From Argopecten irradians (Eukaryota > Mollusca > Bivalvia > Pectinida > Pectinidae): 64,000 bases of DNA. The stretch spans positions 13,952,008 to 14,016,007 of the forward strand of contig NC_091134.1 in the NCBI RefSeq assembly GCF_041381155.1, in the 5' to 3' direction. The notes beneath the pieces were generated by a model. The model was not told the origin of the DNA and made no database searches. It was given only the letters and a program-made list of their open reading frames with translations. Of the stretch, positions 22,113-35,460 are shown in pieces; within the stretch, counting starts at the first letter, position 1; each line of letters begins with the position of its first letter. A program made the position numbers and the translations under genes.

Positions 22113-25100
22113 CAAAATGTCTGTTTTGTTTATATGGAAATCATAAAGAACAGATAAGAATTCCGCGAACAATTGTTAAAAACAATAGAACATAAACACC
22201 ATGGGTGCATGGAAGCCTTAATTTGGGTAAATCTACGAGAAAATCTCGATAATAAAATTACCAATACACACTGTGAAATGAGATAAAAAAACAAGGATGC
22301 GATGGAATCAGTATATATTATACAGCAAAACCTCAGAATGGCACCAAAATTCCTCCTAAAGCGAAACTACAATCGTTAGCTCACATTTATTGACCATAGA
22401 AGTAGTCATTTTTTCTGGTTTGACTATTGGAAAATACAAAAATTAAGTTATTCTCGTTTGGATTTTAAAGACATAAATGAGGTAAGATAGTTTTATGCGA
22501 TGTTCGGAATAATTGGACCTGTCGGTTTTTACGTTAGTGGAGCCATCACAGTCTTTCTAACTGTCTGATCAGACAGATTACCTTACACTTTTATTAGCAT
22601 TGGGATACGATAGGAAAACTTTGGTATTCTCCTCTAACTATGATAAGAAAGAATGGTAATAAAATTATTTCATAGTTCCAAATGAAATCCAGCTCCTAAT
22701 TGAGTGTATTGGGTGGCTGTGTCGTTAATGTCGAACTGGTGATGGCGACAAGGCGATATCAACTTATCTCCTAATGATGGCGGAATGCAGCTTTTGTTTT
22801 ATGATACTGGCGAGGGGCGATAAATTCAAGTTTCCTGCTACAGTGCTTTTATTACCATATTTATGGTCAATTCTGAGTTTTATTTTTATTGAGTTGTCAG
22901 TGGTTATCTGCCCCTGATCTTGTGTTGTCATGGGTTATCTCCCTTGAATCTGAGTGTCCCTTCACCGTTTGACAATAGAGAATACTATAGCCCTACTGAG
23001 AGTTACTGAAACTCTTGTTTTACTGTTGTGGTGAAATTATTGTTTTCCCCAAATCATACTAATACCGAGAACGTATTATCTAATGAAGTACTAAAAATTT
23101 AATGATATAAAACGATATCATATTTCATGGCAGTAAAAATAGATTTTCGAGAATGAAAGTAAACTCTCTTGGTATTTAAATTACGGTAATAGTTTAAGTG
23201 TGTGTTCTGATAAGGGTATCATAGAGACAATCACGATAGATCCCCTTACATTGCTATTATCGCGAAACCGTAAAGGTCTAAAACAATAAAGACACTATTC
23301 TCATGACAGCAACTAGGTTTATGACATCATGGGACAAAGTCTAGGAGACACATCCAATCAGAAATTTTCAAAGTTTAATGAAATAAGGACATTAGACAGC
23401 GGACAAGGTAATACTAGTTTCTAAAAATTTATTTAATATTGTTAATTCTAAAATCAATCTATTCATCGCAAAGCAAAGACGATGTATTAACTGCAAAAAA
23501 AAATGCCTAAGAAGAGTGAGCGTCCTGTTATATTTCACCGCAAAATCCCATACAAAATCATCTCTCGATCCGATACAAAAGCACTGCACTAGAAAACCAT
23601 CATAAAACACCAGACATACAAATCTAGGTCATATAAATAAAACAGATGTATAGATCTAAGTCAAATTACCACACTAGAGATAGTAAACTAACATTCAAGA
23701 AACTGAACATTGGAACATCATGGCACCCATAAGACACCATTCCCTTACTATGATTATTTTTATAAAACTAGATATGTTTGGAACCAACAACTATTTCGAA
23801 CGCCTCCATTTATTTCGTTTAAGAAAAAAGAGCTATGACAAACCGTACAGTTTGAGGAGGTGGGATAACTGTTTGAAAATGCTCATCGTATATTTGCTTA
23901 AAAGCACATAACTATTGATTTCCAATTATAAATGATAAATCTGATCGATTATGGAGAGAGCGTATATAGGCTTTGTCTGCAGTCAAATCCAAGTTACGGT
24001 AAATCTAAATTTGAAATAAAATAAAATCGTGCAGAAATAGGGTACCAAGGTTTGCCAAATATAAGTGTTCGATACGTTGATCTTGAAATACAAAAATTAC
24101 GTGTGTAAAGTGCAAATGACAATTGAATAGTTCCGCATATGACTTGATTATTTGTGACGTCACAATTAATTACGGCGAATGTGGGATTGATCGACGGCAA
24201 TCCACATCGCTTTGGTATCTCTAAATTCCTTACTGAAGAGAAATTTCTAAAAAGACGTTCAATATGATATGGAACTAACCATTCCCGTTTATATGGACAT
24301 GTCTTGTAAGCATTGGTTGAAATGTTTGTTACTAAATACAAAAAGAAACGTCAATAACCAATATCGGAATTTGTCCAACGATGTCATCTTCTGTGGGTAT
24401 TTCCTGGGCTGTCGTCCATTGAACAAAACTTACTTCATAAACCTCACAAGTAAACAAAATAAGTAGTATAATTTACTAATTTGACTAATGAATAGAACGC
24501 AAAAAAGAAAGAAGAAAAATTTAAAAGAAATTTTCGTTAGAGGTCTTAAAACATTTGTTTACATTTTGGAGAAAATAGTATTCTTACACAATGTTATATT
24601 TGAGTGAAAGTATCCCAAGAAAGATTTCCCCGTCTCTCCAGGAGAAAAGTTCATACATCAAACGAGTCTACATAAAAAAAAGATTAGAGAAACATTTCAA
24701 TATCAAGACTGGTCATCTCTGGTCAAGCAAGATTAAACATGTATGATACGCATTATCACATAAATTACACACGGCGCATCCAAATGTCCCTATTGACGTA
24801 CCATCAAACATATAGTATCGCGATGACGTATCATTGCAATGATTGTACCATAACAACAAAGCAAAACTAGGAACTCCCGGAAATCAACTCCCCTGCTAGG
24901 GATAGTACCATAAAAATCCTGATACAATTGAATTAATACTAGACTGATTGACAGTATCCGGAATTTTTGTTATTCCGTGAAATATATTTTTAATACAATT
25001 CACTAAAGAATTAAAAATAGCTTATATATAATATATGGACAACAATGCTATCTATGTGAAGTTCATTTCGTGTCATGGTGCGTGCTATTACAGATACAAA

Positions 25101-26680
25101 TGTTTTTTTTTTATAATTGAAACATGTGATAATACATTAGCATGACCAACTTTAATGTCAGTGTTCGACAAGAGATTAAAAGAAGCGGAAAGATCGCGGT
25201 AAATGCTGTTCTTTTTTACATACACGACCATCACCAAACATGGAGAGATATCGACATGTCGAGTTTTATAGCTACACATACTGCACGTACTGTCAATAAA
25301 ATAATGTGATCAAAGATAGAATATTCAATAACTCTATCTGTGTTCCCTGGTCATGTGTTAACACGAAAGTCCCGGATGTCCGTTGATATGGCACGTGTTA
25401 TTTTCTAAATACCCGATATCTATTAATTAATAACTGTATGATTAATTTCCTTGATATATTCGGCAAAGAATAATGATTGGCCGAAATTGTTTTTCCTGAC
25501 TATACAATACCACCTAGGAAATCAAGGGTTTGTGAGGAATATACCCGAAGTAACCACAGTATTATACTCAATAAAGGACAATAATCGGGTTTCTCAGCAA
25601 AAGACACGTATAAAATGACAAAACTTTGGCAAGATGTGTGTAACATTACCTAAAAAGAGTTTTATTTGTTAAACTTTCGTGTATAGTGTAACAACATTTA
25701 TCTATATATTGGTAAAACCAAATCCCATCTCTGTGTCACATTTGAATGTTCGTAAGCAAGATTGTTGTTTTTTGGACTGGTTATCTAAAGTGTTTTGAAA
25801 TATGTAGAACACCTTGCAATTGCCTTATATATCATGGGAGTTTGCTATTTCTGCTTTAAGAGTACATACAATTGTATATGTCATCTTTAATACTGTATTA
25901 AAGCTATTACTAATTGACTAAGTAGATTATAGAAAAATTATATTTCAGATGGTTCGTCATAAACTTCATTTTTCGGATGTACTGTCCTATCATTGTGTGT
26001 CTGGATAGTAAAGTTTCGTACATCCAAATCACATTGATAACAAGACAGCAATTATCATAAACCTCCATCTCTCTTAATCAAATGAAAATGTATACATTGA
26101 ACAATAAAGCCAACAAAAAATAATAATTTCACAGATAAATCAAGAAAACATTAGTGATTTAATGATAGGACTAGTAAAATATAAAATATTTTGCACTTTT
26201 GTAAATTTAATTGTACAGTTGTGGTGACTTTTTATTAAAAATCGATTCTTCATATAGGAATTCTCCCACAAGGCGAGTTATCTGTGTCCGGCTCGGCTTT
26301 CCCCAAACATCAAATTGTACTCTGTGTACACTGATTATATCTACCCTTGCTTATCTTGACGAATATAAAAAATCTTCATGCCGTGAAATTGACGTTTATT
26401 TAAGCTTCATATAAACTTGAAATGACAACGGTTGCCCCATCGGGTAGTCATATCACTGGTACGTTAAAACAAATAGTTTATTACCCCCAAACCCAGGGTC
26501 CTTTGTTTAGATAGGACAATATCGTACTTCTAGGAATAAACGTAAATCCATTTCAGGCCCGTTTAGGTTGTCTATTTCTATTGCTAATTACATAGATAGA
26601 AAATAAATCAGCATCATTATATTTTTGATTAAAAAAGTTTAAGTTATCGTCGACGAAGTTACATAGGTATATACTTTTTT
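22113..26680. other. Gene-free region
   Basis: AT-rich without supported exons. From about 22730 to 22970 there is a dispersed mollusc-type repeat remnant containing GGTTATCTCCCTTG. Remaining open frames are short and without recognisable content. Confidence 0.45.
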
Positions 26681-27013
26681 TTCTTTCATACCTACGGGTG
26701 GAATACTGGCTGCTCTAGGGTAATACAATCATGCCGCCTGAGGCTGTATTGCATGGCTACCCATGCAATAAAACCTCGTGACGTCACGGCGTCAACAAAA
26801 TTTCTATATCCTCGGTAAAATTTTAACATTTTTTTTTTAAACTTGACAGGTTTCACTATAAAAGATGCATACAACGGCATTTCTGTTGAAATATCACGTA
26901 ATTTTTTCATGTATGAAAAATTGACTTTCAGCCGTGGATTTCTTCGAATTTATTTCAAAACGGTGGGATATTATATTGGTAAGATTGCAATAAAACGTCG
27001 AGGTATGAAAGAA
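26681..27013. mobile_element. MITE-like element with 13-bp inverted ends
   Basis: TTCTTTCATACCT at 26681-26693 and its reverse complement AGGTATGAAAGAA at 27001-27013 bound 333 bp with no coding gene. The interior has GTGACGTCAC (a CRE palindrome) near 26779. Target duplication is unclear because the flanks are AT runs. Confidence 0.45.
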
Positions 27014-27020
27014 AAATACT

Positions 27021-27167
27021 CTTTCATAAGTGGATATGAAGGATAGAGATATTATACCCTCGGGATCACAAAATGTTGCAAAACCCTCGGCAAGCTCAGG
27101 CCGGGTTTTACTACATTTTGTGACCCTCGGGTAGAATATCCCTATCCTTCATATCCACATATGAAAG
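27021..27167. repeat. Foldback with about 65-bp arms
   Basis: CTTTCATAAGTGGATATGAAGG on the left (its first 20 bases are CTTTCATAAGTGGATATGAA) returns inverted on the right with few changes. The complementarity continues through ACCCTCGG and the CACAAAATGT segments to a centre near 27095. It abuts the MITE at 26681-27013. Confidence 0.7.
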
Positions 27168-27380
27168 ATCTTTCGTCTTATAACATTTATATTTGTCTAG
27201 AATATACGGTAAGCCAAATTATAACCGTGGCTATTTCATGCCAAACGATTTGTTCAATGCGATATTCACTGTGTCTGACATTGAAACAATATTGTAGCGA
27301 ATGATTTTTTAACCATATTGAAACGGACACAAAAAATAAATGGTTTCACAATATTTAAGGATAAACTTAAATAGATTTCC

Positions 27381-27486
27381 TATGTTATGGAGATATAATA
27401 CAAAAATCTGAGTGTACTCTAAATAAACCGCGAAGCGTTTTATGATGAGAGTACACTCAGATTTTTGTGTTATATCTCCATAGCAT
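27381..27486. repeat. Foldback with about 40-bp arms
   Basis: The left arm contains GGAGATATAATACAAAAATC and TGAGTGTACTCT. The right arm (27448-27486) is the reverse complement with two or three mismatches. The 27-bp centre includes CGCGAAGCG. A related single arm lies at about 47355-47385. Confidence 0.72.
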
Positions 27487-28033
27487 AAAAAATATTCAAA
27501 TTAATTCTTATAATCCAATTTACTAAAGATAATCTCTTCAATACTCAAAATTCATTTTAGGACTCCTTTGCCTATGAAATCATTACGCCGTCATCTCAGC
27601 CAATCAGAAGCAACGTCACAAACGGCGACGCCATTTTTTCCTTTATGGGCGCTGATTAAGTAATTTTTAAGCCAATGAAAATGCTCGTAACAAGTAAAAT
27701 TGAATTATACTTAATTACTTTGACTTAAGATAAGTATTATGCGGAAAGTAGCATGCATATATCGGGCTTTCCATGCATGTTATACGCCTAAGTATTAAAC
27801 AGAGAGCAAATGCGAGAAATCCTAACGCATCGCGAAGAGAACTGTAACTGACAACGAGAGATGTTATGAGGCAAGAGGGACGCGGAAGTCGAATTAAAGC
27901 TCGATAACAATGGTAGACTCGGGTACTATTACATGTTAAACGATTGTACATGTTTGCCTGATAGGTTTTATAAGAAGTATCTTGGTCTCAAACACTATTG
28001 CTTGATTTGGTATATTATATTTATGTCCTAGTA
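27487..28033. other. Gene-free spacer
   Basis: AT-rich, with no supported gene or repeat beyond a family A tail fragment that begins at about 28034. Confidence 0.4.
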
Positions 28034-28090
28034 ACAGCCAGGGTCATGTAAGGACGGCCTCGCATGTATGCAGGCAGTTAACGTAGTTTG
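28034..28090 (-). repeat. Family A retroposon, 3'-tail fragment
   Basis: Contains GTAACAGCCAGGGTCATGTA followed by AGGACGGCCTCGCATG, matching the tail of the full copy that begins at 28122. Confidence 0.5.
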
Positions 28091-28121
28091 TTATACAGAA
28101 GCAACGCTGAAACTGATCCAT

Positions 28122-28646
28122 GTTTGTTTGTTTGATTTATTAACGTCCTATTAACAGCTATGGTCATGTAAGGACGGCCTCCCATGTATGCGGTGTGTTG
28201 CGTGTATGTTGTGCGAGGTGAGTGTACTGGGAGACTGCGGTATGTTCGTGTTGTGTCTTCTTGTATAGTGGAACTGTTGCCCTTTTTATAGTGCTATATC
28301 ACTGAAGCATGCCGCCGAAGACACCAAGCAACACACCCCACCCGGTCACATTATACTGACAACGGGCGAACCAGTCGTCCCACTCCCTGTATGCTGAACG
28401 CTAAGCAGGAGCAGAAACTACCACTTTTATAGACTTTGGTGTGTCTCGGCCAGGGGACAGAACCCAGAGCCTTCCTCACAGGGGCGAACGCTCAACTCAA
28501 GGCCAAAAGTGAGGCGGTGCCAAGGGAGGCATTAGGAAAGATAAAGTCGGTTAGGAAGAAGAGAAAAGATAAGATCCTAAATTTAGTCGCCTTTTACGAT
28601 CATGCAATAGGGGCAGCAGGTACAATTCTAACGCCCTACCTGCAGG
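28122..28646 (-). mobile_element. Family A retroposon, full copy with 16-bp target duplication
   Basis: GCTGAAACTGATCCAT occurs on both sides (28106-28121 and 28647-28662). The 525-bp body, read on the minus strand, starts CCTGCAGGTAGGGCG and ends in the stem-loop tail CGTCCTTACATGACC...AGGACGT and a (CAAA)n-like end. A 16-bp direct repeat with an A-rich end is the mark of target-primed reverse transcription. No reverse transcriptase is encoded, so it must be mobilised in trans. An internal segment resembling a tRNA B box (GGTTCTGTCCC) lies in the middle. The 72-codon open frame inside it is not conserved in other copies. Confidence 0.75.
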
Positions 28647-28662
28647 GCTGAAACTGATCCAT

Positions 28663-29190
28663 AACGTTTGGTCACATTTACTTATGACTTTGAAAGCAAT
28701 ATTACCACGATGTTGCATATCAAGCGCTTTTGATTATACTTTCCACAAGTTTAATGGAGAAAACAATATATGATAGGCACTTAAAGCATTGACGTCGGTT
28801 TGCCTTTGTCGTTACCGTCTGTTCGAAATGATATGCAAAGTCAGGACAATACTTACATCATTATATTTACATTTACGATGCAAATGAGTACACACGACCA
28901 GACTTTAAAACCAACATGTTGTCTACAATTTCATTTCACATTTTTACAGTGTTATTAGTAATTGTAAAATAACTTCTGCATATATGTTTTTATCGAAACA
29001 AACATAAAGCATGAAACCAAAGCAATTATGTTGTAACCAATGTTTATAAGGTATCATACGTTATCTTTGCCTTTGAATGATTTTCACAGTCAAATTTACC
29101 TAAACTTATGGTTTTCTAAAGCCTACTGAAGAGAAAATAACGCGACAAACTTTTCGTCCAGATATTGCCAAGAGTGAATATAGTTCCGAT
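28663..29190. other. Gene-free spacer
   Basis: AT-rich. An octamer-like ATGCAAAT lies near 28880. Nothing else supported. Confidence 0.4.
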
Positions 29191-29490
29191 AAAGTAAATA
29201 GTCGGGCAGAGGAAGGCTAAAAGTCGGTAAAAATGGTGTAAATATATCCAGTATAGAAAAATAAACCGTCAAAATTACTCTGCATGCCAAGAAATTTATT
29301 TATATTAAAGGAATCCTTAAACGTCCTCCCGACTGTCTATGTTCGTGTTGAAATTTCTTTTCATTACTTTTCCAAAATTTCAATGGTCAAATCTGGACAA
29401 CGTAAGCAGCACGCAGCATCGTTTTGATATGTTAGGACTTTCGGGAGACCAATTAACGCATTTAGACTGGTTGCTCGACTATTCACCTTA
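29191..29490. mobile_element. MITE-like element, family D, about 300 bp with TIRs
   Basis: The left end has AATAGTCGGGCA and the right end, inverted, AATAGTCGAGCA. Both are followed a few bases inward by a GTCTAAA/GGCTAAA motif. Fragments of the same family lie at 700-835 and 4255-4372. No coding frame. Confidence 0.55.
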
Positions 29491-29599
29491 ATGTTGATTA
29501 CAAAGGATCGTTTGCATGAAATCATTCAGACTGGTTATCTTTTTCCGACTATTCACTTTAATGTTGTTTGCAAAGGATCGTTTGCATGAAATCATTTAG
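29463..29599 (+). repeat. Tandem duplication of a ~68-bp unit
   Basis: CAAAGGATCGTTTGCATGAA followed by ATCAT occurs twice, each copy preceded by a CGACTATTCAC...AATGTTG block. The first copy overlaps the right end of the MITE-like element, so the duplication took in that end. Confidence 0.6.
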
Positions 29600-32288
29600 A
29601 CTCTAGAAATAATTCAATCTTGTATTCTACATGAAATTGAACAACAAGAAAGGCAGAATCACTTTGAATGTTGTATGGATCTGTCGTAGTATGCTGTATA
29701 TAAATAACAATTACATATCATATTCAATTTCTGACGTATATCAATATGTGATTGTTTTATCTAATTGAAACTTCGCCGGGAGAATTATTGTCGTTACAAT
29801 CCATTCTCATTGTCTTTGAGTATGACATTTTGTTGAAGTGACGGGACGCTACGGGCCATCATCTCCGACATGAAACGTGAAAAATATTGCAAACAAATTA
29901 CGTTTCCATTTTATATCCGTTACAAAATATCGTTTTTGAAAAGACAGAGAAAAATGTTTCAACTATCTATTAAATCCTTCGCTGAATAGATAACGCCATA
30001 TCCGTTTTATTTATTTCTCCTTCCGTTTCAGTATGAATATCAAATCATGTTCAAACAGGCATAGAATCGAGACGATAGGAGACTTAAACGTTTCCGGTAT
30101 CAAATTGTTTTGGGTATCAAAAACGTTTATATTACTTTCACGTCATGTCGACATATCTCCTGCCAGATAAACGTTTGTAAGACACAGACAATAAATCATT
30201 GTATTGTAGGAGTAGAAGCAGACGGCATGGTTACCTCATGCATCCTACATATTATGCAGATGTCCTTGTAAGGAAGATTGATGCGTATGGTTAAAATTCA
30301 CAATTTCATAGTTAAATGAATATCCTTCATCGTTATATAAAATGGCAACGCTGACCGAGGTAAGGGAGTTACAAAATGCTAAAAAGGAAATAGAGCTATC
30401 ATAAGCCCAATTTATATTGTCGAATTGTAGCTAAAAGTTTTTCAAATGTTGTTACGATATAAATAAATTCTGAAGAATTGTATAAATGACGGAAATTAAT
30501 GGTTGTAGAGTTTATGAACAGCATGATATCAGGACACAAGTGCAATAACAACCCAAAATTAATAGTAGAAATAAAAGAATAACGAAACAAAACTGAAATT
30601 GCTGCATCATTTAACTCGGCGGAACCAACATAATTGGAATGCTTAAGAGAATAATGTTAACATGAAAACGCAATGAAACAAATTTTATGAAAACATTATG
30701 CTGATTTCATAAACATGTGTTGAATAACCTAGCGCAGAATTTATGATACAAACACCAAGGAAACACGACAGTAAAAATTGCGAAGGACACAAAGCAAGAC
30801 TGACTGGTCAAATTAAGAGTATAAGACAACAACACGGGTAACTTAAATATACGAAAACAATGGCAATTGTTTATATGTTGTAATAAAGAAAAAGAATGAG
30901 ATATAATTGCTAGAACTCATAGAGACGCAGTCATTTTAAAAGCGCTCAATAAAACTCCATCATTGGGTAAAGGTATGAAAGAATGGTAGAGAAATCCGAT
31001 TGATACAAAAATGTGCAGAGTATGAGGGTAAATCTTAACATAAACGCTGGTACCGTCTGTTAAGCTGACCTCAGTCTTTGCCTTTGTTTTATACTTTTAC
31101 GACGATTGTTTTCATTGTAACGCACGCGCATTACCATAGATTTAGATTAAGATGGTTAAGATCCAAAACAAAATTACTTGTTACATATGTAAGTCAAAAC
31201 GGCATATCAAGCCTAAATATCGATGACATGCCAAAGTTCAAGTCTGCGTCACTCGAGACACATTTCATACCACAGAATGACGGTTATTCTGGATGTCTTT
31301 AAAGGACAACAGCATACGTAAGATTTAAAACAATTTTCAGCAGACAGTAATTGTGAATTTATTTGTCAAGTCGACAAATGAAAACAGTTTTGTACATTTG
31401 TTTTTATTTTTCGTTGAATTTTTTTTCAAAGCCATACGATAGCAATGCTTCAGCCGTCTGTGTTCTCAATTCAATAAAAACCCTGACTAGATCATAGGGT
31501 CAATATCACCGGGAGGCTTCACAATAAAGCATCTACGAGACCATGATAAATGATATCTTTCCGATTGGTGGATTTTTTGTGTAAGTACAATGGCTGCGTG
31601 GCTGGTTTCTCTTCAGACAATGCCGTGTACAATAGTTAGTCTCGTCGTCATTTCCTTGTTAATATTTACATTCCGAAAAATTATGTTCACTTTTGTTCCC
31701 GAGATAAAAAAGACGGGCTGATTGGCGAAATAGAACCCTGTAATTGATAATTTATGAGATAATCAAACTATTCTGAAGAATCGTATGTGGTTAGTCACTC
31801 AAAGGGAACACGACATTTAAAACCTAGCATGGACAAGGATACAAAATCGTTAATCTTGTTTGTGTGTAAAGATGGTTGTATAATTGACAACGTGCACATA
31901 CATTTAACGTTTAAAGAGTTTGGAAATGTCAGAAACTCAAGCTAAAAGCAATGTGGCGTTTATGACAATTGACAGAGATGTATATAGAAACTGGACCTAG
32001 AAGACACGCGGTGTTGATACAGGCTATTCAATTTTGAATAGGATTGGAGAAACTATACATTCATATGTAGTGTAGTACCAAAACAGAGTCTAGAAGCATC
32101 GCTTCTCAGGTTAAGTTATTTGTAAATTGGTATTAGGTCACATCACTGTCCTGGAATCGTGAATAAAGCTCCAGATATTCAAGAAAAAGCACAACATATT
32201 TTGATAATTTCTTTTGAACTATTCCATGGAGATCTTGAACGTGTTACCCAAAAGGCAAGAGATAGTGAAAGAAATTCGGAGAGTTTGT
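29600..32288. other. Gene-free region
   Basis: AT-rich. No exon, RNA gene or repeat could be supported. Open frames such as 31078-31302 have no recognisable features. Confidence 0.45.
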
Positions 32289-32775
32289 TTGTCTGATTAA
32301 TTGAGACGTCCTATTAACAACGAAGGTCATGAAAGGGCGGTCTCCATGTGTGCGGTGTGTAGCGTGTGTAAAGTGCGAGGTGCACGTTTTGAAAAATTGC
32401 GATGTTGTTCTTCTTGTATAGTGGAACCCTTGCTCTTTTTATAGTGCTATATCACAAAAGAATGCCGCCGAATACACCAAGCAACACACCACTACCGATC
32501 ACATTATACTGACAACGGGCGAACCAGTCGTCCCACTCCCTTTATGGTGAGCACTAAACAGGACTTTGGTGTGTCTCGGCCTGGCGACAGAACCCTGAGC
32601 CTACCTCACATGGGCGAGTGTTCAACAAAAGGCCAAAAGTGAGGCGGTGTCAAGGGAGACGTCAAGAAGAAGAGGTTTAGCTAAGTTAGGAAGAAGAAAA
32701 AAGATAATATCTTAATTTTAGTCGCCTTTTATGATCATGCAATAGGGACAGAAGGATTCTAGAATTCTACCACCA
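32289..32775 (-). mobile_element. Family A retroposon, diverged copy
   Basis: Same block order as the copy at 28122-28646: tail with GTCCTATTAACAACGAAGGTC, CTTCTTGTATAGTGGAA, CGAACCAGTCGTCCCACTCC, GTGTGTCTCGGCC, and a head with ATACCTGCAAGG. More substitutions and small indels are present. No target duplication was found, so it is older. Confidence 0.68.
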
Positions 32776-34626
32776 TACCTGCAAGGCTATGGAAGGTATT
32801 TGTATTTATATGTGCCAAAACCGAGTGAGGGATTTCATCATCGCTTCTTAGCTTACGTTATTCATAAATTCATATTAGAACAAATCACTATCCGAAAAAT
32901 CACGGCAAGGTCATAATACTTGCCTTACCATGATCGGAACCTTTGATGTTAGGTTTTGGTAAAGAAATATTGAAATGCTTCGGTATTAAGTGTGTGTGGT
33001 ATGTAGCCGGTACCAAGAGAGTGGACGATAATAAACTAACCCACAAAACTGAATGACCAATGATTGAATGTTTTGCAAATTGTTACATTGTCATTATTGT
33101 CTTTATTGTGAACAGATGATTTTATAGCTTGTCGAATTCAAAATCTTTCTGTTGAAATTGTAAAATGTGGTCGACATTGTAATTGGATCAACTACATTAA
33201 ATGTTAGAAGTGACTATGAATGGAACAATCGAGAAATCTTGTAAAATGAAGTTGTAACTCATATCACTCTTTTACGCAAGGTGGAAGTGATTTTACAAAT
33301 GACACATAGGCACATTTTGGAAAGACAGCCATGCAGATGCTTTGTCACTCTGCGACTACTCAACGCTGATGAACATGAAGGACAAGGGATATATTCATGC
33401 CTAGATAAAAAGCAAAAACAACACATACTTCTTTGATATCCTTACATTGTTTTTCATCCTGTTACTGCTCCAGAATCCATTTGTTGTTCAATGAAAGAGA
33501 AAAAAAGTTTCAACCCGTAACATTTCTCTAACAGGCCTTGTTTTCAAAAATGATTTTTCCGAGTTAACGCCATCTTGTCATGCGGCTCATACGATTTGAT
33601 GTATTTCAATATTGTTTCAACATCCAGCTATAATCAGCTTTGGATATTTGTCAACAGGAAGTTAATCTAACACCGTGACACAGAAGACGCAGCGAGGCGA
33701 CGCCTAGCGCACTTTCTAAGATGACATCACGTGATCTATGAGCCACAAACGCGCAGGTGATCCTGACTCGTTGATCGATGTTTGGTAACATAACAATTTA
33801 TCACCGAAATCCGGATTGGACAAATTCCGGAAATGAACGGGGAAGTTTGAGGGGATAGAAATTACGACCAATAGAAATTATAGGGAGCATAATTAACAAA
33901 AAAGTAAGAGGTTTACACGTTTTGGCTCTCGTTTTAAGTAAGGGATTAGCTGTCAATTTGTACTCTATGATTAAGGAGTCTTCAATTTATATGTTCGTTA
34001 CCGTTCATCTGATCCGAGTCATTTAAAGTGTTGTCAGCTACAGGCGTCGCAAGTTCATCGTTACCGTCAAGGAATATAAGGTTAAAACGTATACGCGAAG
34101 TAAAAAATATGAATTGCGAATATAAAATTTACTAGAGGCGACATTTTCCGTAGATGCTGTAAAGACATCGTCGGAATCTCCAGAGACTTGTTTCACCGAG
34201 GATAGAGAAATGGGTAACTATGGTGTCCGATGGAGGATTTATTTTAGGTCATCGTTTCCTACAACGATGTGTACAGTATTGGCCAATGACCCTTTGTAAA
34301 TAGGCGGATACGAGTGATCCGATATGACAGGTGACCCTTTCACTGTCCTTCTAACTGATGTATCGAACATGTTGACATATTACTCACCATCAATAATACG
34401 TAAGGAACACCTCGGGACAGACCGTACCTTCACCCTCCAATATCACATGGCTATAATTATCGGTCATCCTTCGTTGCTGTATCAGTTCTTTTTTTCAATG
34501 CTCATACCGTTCATTCGAAACACGACTTTTACACACACCAAAGGTGATCTCTATTGTAACCAATTTGTATCCTCAAATGCCCTTTAAAATAAATCTCGCG
34601 GGCACACTATAATACATGTATTATTA
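32776..34626. other. Gene-free region
   Basis: No supported gene. From 33650 to 33790 GC content is somewhat higher. Otherwise AT-rich single-copy-looking DNA. Confidence 0.4.
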
Positions 34627-34919
34627 TCAATGTTTTGGTCTGTTAGTATGTCTATTTTCATACCATTCATAGTGAGATCTAACATGTTTTCTCTTGCGAC
34701 ACTCCAAACTATAGCATACCTGAGACAAAGATGTAAAATTGGACTTGCTGCACGCCCCGCAAATAATGACTTGGCGGAAATTTATTTCGTCGTCTTTTTT
34801 ATCAACCAGCTTTTGTTTCATCTCTTCCCTGACGACTCCGTTTTTGACTCTAGTGTCTGCCCCTTGAGAGGCATGGGGTCTGTTCCATAGCTGAAATAGG
34901 GAGGTGGACAGTTGGTAAT

Positions 34920-35452
34920 GGCCCTGCAGGTAGGGGTTTGGAAATGTACCTGCTGCCCCTGTTGCATGATCGTAAAAGGCGACTAAATTTAGGATCTTAT
35001 CTTTTCTCTTCTTCCTAACTGACTTTATGTTTCCTAATAACTCCCTTTGCACCACCTCACTTTTGGCCATGAGCTGAGCGTTCGCCCCTGTGAGGAAGAC
35101 TCTGGGTTCTGTCCCCTGGCCGAGACACACCAAAGTCTATAAAAGTGGTAGTTTCTGCTCCTGCTTAGCGCTCAGCAAACAGGGATTGGGACGACTGGTT
35201 CGCCCGTTGTCAGTTTAATGTGACCGGGTGGGGTGTGTTGCTTGGTTTCTTCGGCAGCATGCTTTAGGGACATAGCACTATAAAAAGGACAACAGTTAAA
35301 TTATACAAGAAGACACAACACGAACATACCGCAGTCTCCTAAAGCACGCACCTCTCACTTCACACACGCTGCACATTGCATACATGGGAGGCCGCCCTTA
35401 CATGACCCTGGCTGTTACTGGGAAGTTAAAATAACCACACAAAACAATTTGT
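34920..35452 (+). mobile_element. Family A retroposon, full copy with 8-bp target duplication
   Basis: TTGGTAAT flanks it at 34912-34919 and 35453-35460. Head CCCTGCAGGTAGGGG, body in the order seen in the other copies, and tail CCCTTACATGACCCTGGCTG followed by an A-rich end. It is in the opposite orientation to the copy at 28122. A minus-strand open frame of 168 codons runs from inside this copy into unique DNA at 34627. Confidence 0.7.
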
Positions 35453-35460
35453 TTGGTAAT

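Noticed and set aside
28436..28651. 72-codon frame in family A, also seen in the 34920 copy
   Set aside because: Starts at TTG. The copies at 32289, 36884 and 62115 have stops or indels in it, so it is not maintained.
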